From: Clostridia bacterium
GTDB lineage: Bacteria; Bacillota_A; Clostridia; Christensenellales; UBA1750
Reading direction: 5' to 3'
Length of the DNA: 17,073 bases
Assembly (NCBI GenBank): GCA_017413675.1
Contig: JAFPSR010000089.1
Location: 1 to 17,073, forward strand
Part shown: positions 1-7,374 of the stretch, piece by piece
How the letters are laid out: the number at the start of each line of letters is the position of its first letter
Position numbering within the stretch: position 1 is the stretch's first letter
Notes under the pieces: generated by a model
Told to the model about the DNA's origin: nothing
What the model saw: only the letters and a program-made list of their open reading frames with translations
Databases searched by the model: none
Position numbers and translations under genes: made by a program

Positions 1-28
1 AAGCAAAGTCTTTATTTCATAAAACTTC

Positions 29-58
29 TTGTTTATGCACCCGATTTTGAATTATAAT
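29..58 (+). promoter_or_regulatory. Sigma-A-type promoter of the DUF4234 gene
   Basis: A TATAAT -10 box lies at 53-58 and a TTGTTT -35-like box at 29-34, with an 18-base spacer. Transcription would start near 65, leaving a leader of roughly 120 bases before the start codon at 188. The -10 matches consensus fully; the -35 is weaker. Confidence 0.6.
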
Positions 59-187
59 GAAGCAAGGTTTGGATCATGAGATGGTAACCTGTATCGTTCC
101 TTGTTATTTTGGAATGTTTTTGAATATCGGATCGGTATTTGGTTCATCTTGCCCAGACCCACTAAAATTTCAAGGAGGCATTTTATC

Positions 188-664
188 ATGCAAGATAATA
201 TGCAGCAACAGGCTCAGCAGCCCTATGAACAGCCTCAGCAGGCAGCACCTGTTGTACAGCGCCCTGCTGAACAGCTGCCGACGAATCGCAGCTGGGCAAA
301 GATGTTCTTCCTGGGAATCCTCACCTGCGGAATCTATCCGTTAGTGATTAACAGCAAGATTTCCGAGAACATCAATACCATCGCTTCCCGTTACGATGGA
401 AAGCATACCATGCACTACTGCCTGCTGTTCTTCCTCATCGCACCTATTACCCTGGGTATCGGTGCTCTGGTATGGCAGCACAAGATTTCCAACCGTATCG
501 GCGACGAACTGAAACGCCGCAACCTCGGTTATGAGTTCAGCGCCAAGACCTTCTGGGGTTGGGGCATCCTGGGCTCTCTCATCATTGTCGGACCGTTTAT
601 CTATCTGCATAAGTTCTGCAAATCCATGAACCTCCTCGCTGCGGATTACAACGAGCGCGGTTAG
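188..664 (+). CDS. DUF4234 domain-containing small membrane protein
   Basis: This encodes a 158-residue integral membrane protein of unknown function. Residues 1-32 form a Gln/Pro-rich, low-complexity, probably cytoplasmic tail. Three hydrophobic segments follow at about 38-56, 76-98 and 123-142. The pattern is typical of DUF4234: a basic residue before a first helix carrying TCGIY (46-50), a polar amphipathic stretch, a second helix followed by WxxKISNRI, then a third helix and a short amphipathic end. I chose the ATG at 188 because AAGGAGG lies at 172-178; an in-frame upstream ATG at 101 has no such site. The gene is a single transcription unit with its own promoter and a strong terminator. 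The family assignment rests on pattern recognition. No biochemical role is known to me, and the protein could be a sensor, a scaffold or part of a secretion or stress response. Confidence 0.8.
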   Translation: MQDNMQQQAQQPYEQPQQAAPVVQRPAEQLPTNRSWAKMFFLGILTCGIYPLVINSKISENINTIASRYDGKHTMHYCLLFFLIAPITLGIGALVWQHKISNRIGDELKRRNLGYEFSAKTFWGWGILGSLIIVGPFIYLHKFCKSMNLLAADYNERG

Positions 665-697
665 TGGTACTCACGTCCGTCTTGACACGGATTGATC

Positions 698-731
698 GAA
701 GGGAAAAGCAAATGCTTTTCCCTTCTTTTTT
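698..731 (+). terminator. Rho-independent terminator after the DUF4234 gene
   Basis: A perfect 12-base-pair stem (GAAGGGAAAAGC at 698-709 pairing with 714-725) has a 4-base loop and is followed by six T residues at 726-731. Confidence 0.9.
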
Positions 732-738
732 CGGCAAT

Positions 739-759
739 ACCGGAAGATCATAGTCCGGT
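739..759. promoter_or_regulatory. Inverted repeat upstream of the aldo/keto reductase promoter
   Basis: ACCGGA (739-744) and TCCGGT (754-759) form a 6+6 dyad with a 9-base spacer, ending 19 bases before the predicted -35 box. It could be an activator or repressor site. CCGG-containing words are common in this DNA, so chance is a real alternative. Confidence 0.25.
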
Positions 760-778
760 CAAAAACACAAATAATAAT

Positions 779-806
779 TTGAATCTGTTTCCTATTGCAG
801 TATACT
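779..806 (+). promoter_or_regulatory. Promoter of the aldo/keto reductase gene
   Basis: TTGAAT (779-784) and TATACT (801-806) are separated by 16 bases. The -35 matches consensus at 4 of 6 positions and the -10 at 5 of 6. It lies about 76 bases before the start codon, downstream of the preceding gene's terminator. Confidence 0.55.
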
Positions 807-882
807 GTAAACGAACCGTTCTGACAGATGCAGATACCAGATATCATGACAGAATCGGAATCCAACATGAAAGGGTAACACT

Positions 883-1704
883 ATGAAAAACATTATTCTG
901 AACAACGGCGTTGCCATCCCCGAGATCGGACTGGGCGTTTTCCTTTCCCCGAGCGGTGATGAAACCAAAAATGCTGTAAAATGGGCTCTGGAATCCGGAT
1001 ATACCCATATTGATACTGCCAGGATCTACGGAAATGAAGCTTCTGTTGCCGACGGTGTCAAGGCCAGCGGCGTAAAGCGCAGCGATATTTTCATCACTAC
1101 CAAACTGTGGAACCAGGACATCCGGGACGGCATCACCGTGGAAGCCTGCGAACGCAGTCTGAAGCTTTTGGATACCGATTACATCGATCTGTATCTGATC
1201 CACTGGCCTGTTGCCCGCCGGGAGGAAGCCTGGGAAGAAATGGAAAAACTGCTCGCCGCCGGTAAACTCCGCAGCATCGGCGTAAGCAATTTCCAGCAGC
1301 ACCATCTTGAAGAACTGGAAAAGACCTGGAACATCGTTCCTGCCGTCAACCAGATCGAAACCAATCCCTATTTCTCCAACCAGGAACTGATTGATTACTG
1401 CAAGAGCCGCGGTATTGCCGTGGAAGCCTGGTCCCCCCTGGGAGGAAGCCGCAACAACAACATCCTGGATGACGCGACCATCGCTGCCATCGGCGCCAAA
1501 TACGGCAAATCCGTTGCACAGGTTATCATCCGCTGGCATCTGCAGCGCGGCCTGATCGTACTGCCCAAGTCTGTCCATAAAGATCGTATTATCCAGAATA
1601 TCGATGTGTTCGACTTTGAACTTTCTGATGAAGACATGGCCGCCATCAACGCGCTGAACCGCAATACCCGTGTTGGTGCAGATCCGGACAACTTCAATTT
1701 CTAA
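883..1704 (+). CDS. Aldo/keto reductase (AKR5-like, NADPH-dependent)
   Basis: This is a 273-residue cytoplasmic TIM-barrel oxidoreductase that reduces aldehydes, ketones or keto-sugars with NADPH. The full catalytic tetrad is visible: Asp44 (HIDTA), Tyr49 (IYGNE), Lys74 (TTKLW) and His107 (LIHWP). The substrate-side GVSNF motif follows, and the cofactor-binding segment is present near the C-terminus (LPKSVHKDRI, then RNTRVGADPDNF). The length is normal for prokaryotic AKRs of the 2,5-diketo-D-gluconate reductase/YvgN type. The start codon has GAAAGGG at 869-875, 7 bases upstream. It is monocistronic, between two terminators. The family is secure; the substrate is not. General carbonyl detoxification (such as methylglyoxal) is as likely as sugar-acid metabolism, even though a gluconate operon lies 2.8 kb downstream. 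Confidence 0.93.
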   Translation: MKNIILNNGVAIPEIGLGVFLSPSGDETKNAVKWALESGYTHIDTARIYGNEASVADGVKASGVKRSDIFITTKLWNQDIRDGITVEACERSLKLLDTDYIDLYLIHWPVARREEAWEEMEKLLAAGKLRSIGVSNFQQHHLEELEKTWNIVPAVNQIETNPYFSNQELIDYCKSRGIAVEAWSPLGGSRNNNILDDATIAAIGAKYGKSVAQVIIRWHLQRGLIVLPKSVHKDRIIQNIDVFDFELSDEDMAAINALNRNTRVGADPDNFNF

Positions 1705-1714
1705 GTCCCGACAA

Positions 1715-1750
1715 AAAAAGGAAAGAGGATTTTCCCCTTTCCTTTTTCTT
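1715..1750 (+). terminator. Terminator after the aldo/keto reductase gene
   Basis: AAAAAGGAAAG (1715-1725) pairs with CTTTCCTTTTT (1737-1747) around an 11-base loop, ending in a T-rich tract. The A/T-rich symmetry could let it act on both strands. Confidence 0.8.
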
Positions 1751-1773
1751 TATCCAAAAAACGGGAAATCGTC

Positions 1774-1801
1774 TTGTTTTTCTTTTTCTTTTCGGTATAT
1801 A
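1774..1801 (+). promoter_or_regulatory. Probable promoter of the phosphodiesterase-like gene
   Basis: TTGTTT (1774-1779) is followed after 16 bases by TATATA (1796-1801). An overlapping TATATT at 1798-1803 would give 18 bases. The region is very T-rich, so the exact -10 is uncertain. Confidence 0.4.
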
Positions 1802-1836
1802 TTTATAACGAAATGAGGACAGGGAGGAATCTGCAG

Positions 1837-3129
1837 ATGAGCAAGTATGTCATCGTGATTTCGGAAGATGCCATGGTTTTCGAGGATCTGGAAGTCCTGA
1901 AAAAGCTTCCAAACTTCAGTTCCATCTGGGAAAAAAGTGCCCGGGTAAACCGGGTGCGGTCTGTTTATCCGACGGTAACATATCCGGCGCATGCCACAAT
2001 GATGACCGGGGTTTATCCAGATCGGCACGGGATTGTCAATAACGAGATAACAGTCATGGGTGAAAAGGCATCCGACTGGGAATGGTTTGCAAATGCTCTG
2101 AAAGTACCGACCATTTTTGACGCGGCACATGCCTCTTCCCTCTCTACCTCTGCTGTTTTCTGGCCAGTCACCGGAAATCATCCTGCAATTGACTATTTGA
2201 TCGATGAATACTGGCCACAATCCCCTTCAGAAAGTATGCGCGACTGTTTTCTGCATTCCGGAACCACCGAGGATGTCGCCAGAAGAGTTCTGGATCCCAA
2301 TCTCCATCTGCAGGTGAACCGGACGCATCCCTATTGTGATCGGTTTATTCACGCCTGTGCATGCTCGATGATCCGGGAATACCAGCCAAACCTGCTGATG
2401 ATCCATCCGGCCAATATAGATGCTTACCGGCATCAGACCGGTATGTTTTCTGAAAAAGTCACTCATGGGCTGCATGAGGTCGATGCGTGGTTCGGGGAGA
2501 TTCTCCGTGCTGCTCAGGATACCGGAATCTATGATGATACCGACTTCTTCATTGTCAGCGACCACGGACAAATCAATATCAACCGCACGATCGCGCTGAA
2601 TGCCCTGTTCCGGGAAGAGGGACTGATCCAGGTTGCAGAAGACGGAACATTCCTTGACTACACTGCTTTCGTGAAATCTTCCGGTTTGTCCGCCCAGGTT
2701 TACCTGAAACATCCGGAAAACCAACAAGACTATCACCGAGTGCATGCCCTGCTCTCCCACTGGTGCGAAGAAGGGATCTACGGCATCAGTCGTGTGTATA
2801 CCGCCGAAGAAGCGGAAAACGAAGAACATCTAGCCGGTGGATTCTCCTTTGTCCTGGAAACGGACGGGTTCACCACCTTCACCAACGACTGGAACCGCCC
2901 GCTGGTCCGTCCTCTGGATTTAAGCGACTATCGGTTCGGACGCGCAACACACGGATATCAGCCCGATAAGGGCCCCCAGCCCACCCTGATCGCATTCGGT
3001 CCGGATATTCAGCCGGGGGTTGTCCTCGAGCATGCCCATCTGGTTGATGAAGCCCCGACTTTTGCCCATGCCCTCGGCCTATCCATGCCGGATACAGATG
3101 GCAAGGTCCTGACAGAGCTCTTCCGATAA
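1837..3129 (+). CDS. Nucleotide pyrophosphatase/phosphodiesterase-like enzyme (alkaline phosphatase superfamily)
   Basis: This is a 430-residue enzyme of the NPP/type I phosphodiesterase family, which hydrolyses phosphodiester or pyrophosphate bonds with two zinc ions. The metal ligands and nucleophile can be recognised in family order: Asp11 near the N-terminus, Thr48 as nucleophile (YPTVTYPAH), an Asp and His in the ANIDAYRH segment, the SDHGQI motif, and a late His in THGYQP. I chose the ATG at 1837 because GGGAGG lies at 1822-1827; upstream in-frame ATGs (for example 1774) would add a Phe-rich stretch overlapping the promoter and have no ribosome site. With this start there is no signal peptide, so a cytoplasmic enzyme is implied, whereas animal NPPs are extracellular. 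The gene stands alone. The substrate cannot be read from sequence. Confidence 0.88.
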   Translation: MSKYVIVISEDAMVFEDLEVLKKLPNFSSIWEKSARVNRVRSVYPTVTYPAHATMMTGVYPDRHGIVNNEITVMGEKASDWEWFANALKVPTIFDAAHASSLSTSAVFWPVTGNHPAIDYLIDEYWPQSPSESMRDCFLHSGTTEDVARRVLDPNLHLQVNRTHPYCDRFIHACACSMIREYQPNLLMIHPANIDAYRHQTGMFSEKVTHGLHEVDAWFGEILRAAQDTGIYDDTDFFIVSDHGQININRTIALNALFREEGLIQVAEDGTFLDYTAFVKSSGLSAQVYLKHPENQQDYHRVHALLSHWCEEGIYGISRVYTAEEAENEEHLAGGFSFVLETDGFTTFTNDWNRPLVRPLDLSDYRFGRATHGYQPDKGPQPTLIAFGPDIQPGVVLEHAHLVDEAPTFAHALGLSMPDTDGKVLTELFR

Positions 3130-3186
3130 GCCGAGACTTCCAGGATCCGGGAATCCGTCATCGGAGGACCGGTTTCCCTCCCTATA

Positions 3187-3215
3187 TTGAATCCATATCC
3201 ATTTCCGTCTATAAT
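3187..3215 (+). promoter_or_regulatory. Promoter of the Pro/Tyr-tailed membrane protein gene
   Basis: TTGAAT (3187-3192) and a perfect TATAAT (3210-3215) are separated by exactly 17 bases. The predicted leader is about 40 bases and carries the ribosome site. Confidence 0.75.
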
Positions 3216-3264
3216 GGAAAAAAGCCGAAATCCCGGACTTATCGGGTCAAAAAGGAGTGTTTGC

Positions 3265-3807
3265 ATGAACCTGAAAACATGTAGAATTCTGCAGATCATT
3301 GCTGTTGCCCTGTTGGCAGTCGCCCTTCTGGTAACCGTCATCTGCTTCTTCGCACGCGGTACCGTAATGCGTGCTTATTCGTATGATCCGGGGCTCCGGC
3401 GTTTGGCTACTTTCCCGGTTGTTCCTTTTATCGTTACACTTCTTCGCTGTGTCATCGCGGCGGTTTTCCTGTTCCTTCTTTACAGCCATCCTTCCAAAGG
3501 CGCTTTGAAGGGAACCGTGATTGCGCTTGCAGCTGTCCTGCTCTTTTTGGACATTGCCCTCAGTCCTCTTCTCAGCCAGCTGGTTACATGGATCCTGGGC
3601 CGTAAAGGCAGTATGATCCTGGCCGCCAACAGTATTCTGAACTCCGCGATCAGTTCCATCACCCACTTTTTCATTGCTCCTGCAAATATCCTTATGCTGC
3701 TGACTATGGGCGCATCCCTGCAATTGGACCTTACTTCTCCCTCGGTCCAACAGCCTCCGGTGATGCCTCCGTACGGCAATCCGTATCCCCCGTATCCTTA
3801 TCAGTGA
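3265..3807 (+). CDS. Hypothetical four-helix membrane protein with Pro/Tyr-rich tail
   Basis: I do not recognise a family. The 180-residue product has four strongly hydrophobic segments at about 8-30, 50-73, 84-108 and 128-150. A short C-terminal tail follows, rich in Pro, Tyr and Gln and ending near PPYGNPYPPYPYQ. No catalytic motif is visible. I start it at the ATG at 3265, which has AAAGGAG at 3250-3256 and lies correctly downstream of the strong promoter; a longer in-frame reading from 3187 would begin inside the -35 box. It is monocistronic with its own terminator. Pro/Tyr-rich tails often occur on small bacterial membrane proteins as flexible interaction segments; that is analogy and says nothing specific about function. 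Confidence 0.75.
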   Translation: MNLKTCRILQIIAVALLAVALLVTVICFFARGTVMRAYSYDPGLRRLATFPVVPFIVTLLRCVIAAVFLFLLYSHPSKGALKGTVIALAAVLLFLDIALSPLLSQLVTWILGRKGSMILAANSILNSAISSITHFFIAPANILMLLTMGASLQLDLTSPSVQQPPVMPPYGNPYPPYPYQ

Positions 3808-3824
3808 GTTTCGCGATGCAAACC

Positions 3825-3855
3825 GGGATGTCATACAGTTGACATCCCTTCTTTT
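3825..3855 (+). terminator. Terminator after the membrane protein gene
   Basis: GGGATGTCA (3825-3833) pairs perfectly with TGACATCCC (3840-3848) around a 6-base loop, followed by TTCTTTTT. Confidence 0.88.
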
Positions 3856-3872
3856 TATCCTTATTCTGAAAC

Positions 3873-3893
3873 TGCGGAAAGCAATAATCCGCA
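3873..3893. promoter_or_regulatory. Inverted repeat just upstream of the VOC-protein ribosome site
   Basis: TGCGGA (3873-3878) and TCCGCA (3888-3893) form a 6+6 dyad with a 9-base A/T-rich centre, five bases before the AAAGGAG ribosome site. It could be a DNA operator or a short RNA stem affecting translation. No convincing separate promoter was found between the terminator and this gene; AATAAT at 3883 is a weak -10 candidate inside the dyad. Confidence 0.25.
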
Positions 3894-3912
3894 CAGGAAA
3901 GGAGCTGTTTAT

Positions 3913-4338
3913 ATGTCCGTAAAGATGGGCCACCTTGCCATAAAAGTCAAGGATATGGATGCTTCCATTGAATTCTACTCCAAATGCTTCGGGTACCGAA
4001 AAGCTTTCGATATCCCGAATCGAACCACCAATGCCCCTTGGATTGTCTATCTGTACATGGGCGGAGATCAGTTCTTTGAGTTGTTCTACGGCGGTGAAGA
4101 CCTTCCTGAAACCAAAGGCACTGACTGCGGATTCCAGCATATCTGCCTGATTACCGAAGACATGGACAAAGACATTGAAAACATTGTGAACAGCGGCTAT
4201 GCTCTTTCCCAGCAGCCTAAAATGGGCAGTGACGGAAACCGTCAGTGCTGGATTACGGATCCCAACGGCATTAAAATTGAATTGATGCAGCTGGGGCAGG
4301 ATTCCAAGCAGATGAAAATCATCCGAGGGGAAGCCTGA
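3913..4338 (+). CDS. VOC-superfamily (glyoxalase I/dioxygenase fold) protein
   Basis: This 141-residue protein has the paired beta-alpha-beta-beta-beta modules of the vicinal oxygen chelate superfamily. Candidate metal ligands fall in the glyoxalase I order: His7 (MGHLAIKV), Glu56 (FFELFY), His76 (FQHICL) and Glu123 (KIELMQ). The WITDPNGIKIELMQ segment is a typical C-terminal VOC signature. The length is normal for a single-domain member. AAAGGAG at 3898-3904 sets the start. It is a single gene followed by a strong terminator. Retention of all four ligands fits lactoylglutathione lyase-like or other metal-dependent isomerase or lyase activity. Many VOC proteins have other substrates, so I do not call it gloA. 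Confidence 0.85.
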   Translation: MSVKMGHLAIKVKDMDASIEFYSKCFGYRKAFDIPNRTTNAPWIVYLYMGGDQFFELFYGGEDLPETKGTDCGFQHICLITEDMDKDIENIVNSGYALSQQPKMGSDGNRQCWITDPNGIKIELMQLGQDSKQMKIIRGEA

Positions 4339-4368
4339 TTCCCGGCATCATGAATGAAACTTTTCTTT

Positions 4369-4407
4369 ACCGGCCTTTCTGTCCTGCTGCAGTAAGGCCG
4401 GTTTTTT
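4369..4407 (+). terminator. Terminator after the VOC gene
   Basis: ACCGGCCTT (4369-4377) pairs perfectly with AAGGCCGGT (4394-4402), with a T tract at 4402-4407 and a 16-base loop. Confidence 0.88.
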
Positions 4408-4425
4408 CTGAATTATTCTTTAGCT

Positions 4426-4458
4426 TTCCGACTTCGGAACTGGGAAAGTAATTCCGGA
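4426..4458. promoter_or_regulatory. Candidate operator of the gluconate operon
   Basis: TTCCGA (4426-4431) and TCGGAA (4434-4439) form a tight palindrome with a 2-base centre. A third related half-site, TTCCGGA, lies at 4452-4458, just before the -10 element. The cluster occupies the -35 region of the operon promoter, where a repressor would block RNA polymerase. No regulator gene is in the window. This is inferred from position and symmetry only. Confidence 0.4.
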
Positions 4459-4460
4459 TA

Positions 4461-4469
4461 TGTTACAAT
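4461..4469 (+). promoter_or_regulatory. Extended -10 promoter of the gnd operon
   Basis: TGT followed directly by TACAAT (4464-4469) gives an extended -10 element about 33 bases before the gnd start codon. No good -35 box lies at the right distance, which fits an extended -10 or a regulated promoter. Confidence 0.5.
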
Positions 4470-4502
4470 GAAGGCAACAAACAAGCAAGGAGTGAATCTT
4501 CC

Positions 4503-5915
4503 ATGCAAAATTGCGATATCGGCCTGATCGGCCTGGCAGTAATGGGACAGAATCTGGTTCTGAACATGGAAAGGAACGGATATACCGTTGCTGTCTATAA
4601 CCGCAGTCCCGAACGAACCGACACCTTTATGCAGACCACAGCAAAGGGCAAAAACATTGTGCCCGCCTATACTCTGTCTGATTTTGTTACTCATCTGAAA
4701 TCACCCCGCTGCGTCATGTTGATGGTGCAGGCCGGAAAACCTGTGGACAGTGTTCTGGAACAGTTAGTTCCGCTGCTGGAGCCGGGTGACACTGTTCTGG
4801 ACGGGGGCAACTCTTTCTTCCCGGATACGATCCGCCGCAGTAAAGAACTGGAAGGCAAGGGAATCCACTTCCTGGGAACAGGCGTCTCCGGCGGTGAAGA
4901 AGGTGCCCTGAACGGTCCGTCCATCATGCCCGGCGGTTCCAAAGAAGCCTGGGAACGCGCCGGAGAAATCCTGTGCAGGATCTCTGCCAAAGCAGAGGGA
5001 GAAGATTGCTGCGCCTATCTGGGAACAGACGGTGCCGGTCACTATGTCAAAATGACCCATAACGGGATCGAGTACGGAGATATGCAGCTGATCTGTGAAA
5101 GCTATGCAATCCTCCGGAATGTCCTGGGGCTGTCTGCAGACGAATGTGCCGATGTATTTGATGAGTGGAACCGGGGCGAACTGGACAGCTACCTGATCGA
5201 AATTACGAAAAACATTCTCCGCCGCAAGGATCCGGATACCGGAAAACCCATGGTGGACGTGATTCTGGATGCTGCCGGACAGAAAGGTACCGGCAAATGG
5301 ACCAGCCAACAGGCACTGGATCTCGGCATAGCCGCACCAACCATCGCGGAAGCTGTGTTTGCCCGCTGTATCAGTGCGATCAAAGATGAACGTGTACATG
5401 CCTCTTCCATTCTGAAGGGGCCGGATTATATCTTTACCGGAGACAAGGCTAAAGCCATTGAAGATGTACGCAAGGCTCTCTATGCCTCCAAGATCTGTTC
5501 TTACGCACAGGGCTTTGCCCTGATGCGCGGAGCTGCGCAGGAATATGGCTGGACACTGGATTTCGGCAGGATCGCACTCATGTGGCGCGGCGGCTGTATT
5601 ATCCGGGCACGTTTCCTGCACAGCATCAAGGAAGCGTATGACCGGGATCCCAATCTGCCGAACCTTCTGCTGGATCCTTTCTTCCACCGGATTATTGATG
5701 ATTCCCAGGAAGCCTGGCGCCGTGTGGTATGCCTATGTGCAGCAGCCGGTATCAGCGCTCCCTCATTCACCTCTGCCCTGTCCTACTATGATGCTTACCG
5801 CAGCGCTGTCCTGCCGGCAGACCTTCTGCAGGCACAGCGGGATTATTTCGGAGCCCATACCTATAAACGGAAGGACAAGGAAGGCGTTTTCCATACCCAG
5901 TGGCTGGATGACTAA
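4503..5915 (+). CDS. gnd: 6-phosphogluconate dehydrogenase, decarboxylating
   Basis: This cytoplasmic enzyme oxidatively decarboxylates 6-phosphogluconate to ribulose 5-phosphate, with release of CO2 and NADPH. The 470-residue protein is full length for the family. The N-terminal dinucleotide fold starts with GLIGLAVMG (7-15), and Asn33-Arg34-Ser35 after strand 2 fits NADP preference. The substrate loop GVSGGEEGA is present, and the catalytic block carries Lys183, His186, Asn187 and Glu190, numbered as in the E. coli enzyme. The C-terminal tail has the conserved FGAHTYKR and a final FHTQW segment that reaches into the partner subunit. AAGGAG at 4487-4492 sets the start. It is first in an operon with the FGGY kinase 24 bases downstream and a LarA-family gene. 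This resembles the gntZ gene of Bacillus gnt operons more than a pentose-phosphate gene paired with zwf. Confidence 0.97.
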   Translation: MQNCDIGLIGLAVMGQNLVLNMERNGYTVAVYNRSPERTDTFMQTTAKGKNIVPAYTLSDFVTHLKSPRCVMLMVQAGKPVDSVLEQLVPLLEPGDTVLDGGNSFFPDTIRRSKELEGKGIHFLGTGVSGGEEGALNGPSIMPGGSKEAWERAGEILCRISAKAEGEDCCAYLGTDGAGHYVKMTHNGIEYGDMQLICESYAILRNVLGLSADECADVFDEWNRGELDSYLIEITKNILRRKDPDTGKPMVDVILDAAGQKGTGKWTSQQALDLGIAAPTIAEAVFARCISAIKDERVHASSILKGPDYIFTGDKAKAIEDVRKALYASKICSYAQGFALMRGAAQEYGWTLDFGRIALMWRGGCIIRARFLHSIKEAYDRDPNLPNLLLDPFFHRIIDDSQEAWRRVVCLCAAAGISAPSFTSALSYYDAYRSAVLPADLLQAQRDYFGAHTYKRKDKEGVFHTQWLDD

Positions 5916-5939
5916 GAAAACTGCCTGAAGGAGAACTAC

Positions 5940-7373
5940 ATGTATGTTTTAGCGTTGGAAGCTTCCACCTCCTCGGCCAAGGCAATGGTTTTTTCTCCGG
6001 ACGAGGGGCAGTTGGCATTGTCTGCCGTCCCATACAGCAAGGATATCGGGGATATCGTAACGCTGGATGCTGACGGGGTTTTCGAATGCATGCTGGAAGC
6101 CGGCAAACAGGCTGTCGCCAAAGCCGGGAAACCCATCTCTGCCATAGGATTCAGTACAATCTGGCATAGTCTCCTGTTTACGGACGAGCATCTTCGTCCC
6201 CTGGGGCGCGCCTGGACCTGGGCCAATACCCAGGCTTCAGCTACCGCTTCTTCCGTCAGACAGGATTCGGAAACCGCTTCATATCTGTATCAACGCACAG
6301 GCTGTGTTCCGCACAGCCTGTTTCCTCTGATGCAGTACCTTCATCAATTGAAAACCAAGCCGGAACTTGCAGACCGGAGGATCTGCCTTTCCTCCCTGTC
6401 TGCTTATCTTCTCTACCGACTGACCGGAGAATATCGTTATTCCCTCTCCAATGCAGCCGGAAGCGGAATGTTGAATATCCATACCCTGCAATGGGATGAG
6501 GAAATCCTGTCCCGGTATGGGATTTTTCGGGAAAAGCTGATTCCTCTGTGCGAACCGGACGATTCCTTTCCTCTATCCCGGGAAGCAGCCGCCTACATGG
6601 GGCTTCCCGTAATTCCGGTCGCTGCAGGCGGATCAGATGGGGCTCTGAACCAGATCGGAGCCGGTGCTCTCCTCCCCGGCCGCATGACATTCTCGGTCGG
6701 TACATCCGGGGCTATCCGAGTCTCCTCTCCCTACCCGATTCTGCCCGATCATCCTTCTACCTGGTGTTATTATGCTGCAGAAGGACTCCGCATAGCCGGC
6801 GCAGCTACCAATGGCGCATGCAACAGTGTAGACTGGTTCCGGGCGCTGGTCGGCAATCCTTCCTTTGATTCTCTGGAGAACGCTGTCCGTACGGAAAAGG
6901 ACCGTCTCCGGGAAGCTCCGATCTTCCTGCCGTTCCAATGGGGAGAACGCTGTCCCGGATGGAATGACAGAAGGCTGGGCGGTTTCATCAATCTGCACGG
7001 GGATGACACGCTGGGTACCTGCTATTATGCGGTCCTCGAAGGCGTGCTGATGAACCTCAAGCACTGCTTTACGATACTAACGGAAGTCGCCGGTATGCCG
7101 GATGTGATTTACCTTTCCGGCGGAATTGCACATTCCTCCATCTGGCCGCAGATGGCCGCTGACATATTCGGCAAGACCCTGATGCTCTCCGAGATCGAGA
7201 ATGCATCCTGTCTGGGGGCTGCCGCACTTGCCCTGAAAGCAGCAGGCGGATTGGAAACACTGACAGATTTTACCCCTCCTGCCGGCATTCCCATAGTACC
7301 GGATGCGGATCGGGTTATTCTCATGAACGAGAGATTCAAACAATATCTTTCTGCTTATGAAAGGGAAAGCTGA
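5940..7373 (+). CDS. gntK: FGGY-family carbohydrate kinase, probable gluconokinase
   Basis: This kinase is predicted to phosphorylate D-gluconate with ATP to 6-phosphogluconate, the substrate of the preceding gene's product. The 477-residue protein has the two actin-like FGGY domains. Motifs in order are an N-terminal phosphate loop (EASTSSAK, 7-14), FSTIWHS, GGSDGALN with the probable catalytic base Asp233, VGTSGAIR, GERCPGWN, EGVLMNL, SGGIAHSSIW and SCLGAAALA. The GTSGAIR, GERxPxWN and SSxWxQMMADIF-like segments resemble Bacillus GntK as I remember it. The N-terminal loop departs from the usual DIGTTSTK: Glu replaces the first Asp and Ser the Gly. GAAGGAG at 5927-5933 sets the start. The stop is followed within two bases by the start of the LarA-family gene. 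Gluconate is the best substrate by context; another sugar or sugar acid cannot be excluded. Confidence 0.85.
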   Translation: MYVLALEASTSSAKAMVFSPDEGQLALSAVPYSKDIGDIVTLDADGVFECMLEAGKQAVAKAGKPISAIGFSTIWHSLLFTDEHLRPLGRAWTWANTQASATASSVRQDSETASYLYQRTGCVPHSLFPLMQYLHQLKTKPELADRRICLSSLSAYLLYRLTGEYRYSLSNAAGSGMLNIHTLQWDEEILSRYGIFREKLIPLCEPDDSFPLSREAAAYMGLPVIPVAAGGSDGALNQIGAGALLPGRMTFSVGTSGAIRVSSPYPILPDHPSTWCYYAAEGLRIAGAATNGACNSVDWFRALVGNPSFDSLENAVRTEKDRLREAPIFLPFQWGERCPGWNDRRLGGFINLHGDDTLGTCYYAVLEGVLMNLKHCFTILTEVAGMPDVIYLSGGIAHSSIWPQMAADIFGKTLMLSEIENASCLGAAALALKAAGGLETLTDFTPPAGIPIVPDADRVILMNERFKQYLSAYERES

Positions 7374-7374
7374 A

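Noticed and set aside
682..687. Perfect TTGACA box after the DUF4234 gene
   Set aside because: No -10 element lies 15-19 bases downstream, where the terminator stem begins instead.
844..1578. - strand frame of 244 codons opposite the aldo/keto reductase
   Set aside because: Antisense to a gene with a complete catalytic tetrad; no ribosome site or family resemblance.
4764..5687. - strand frame of 307 codons opposite gnd
   Set aside because: Antisense shadow of a strongly conserved enzyme.
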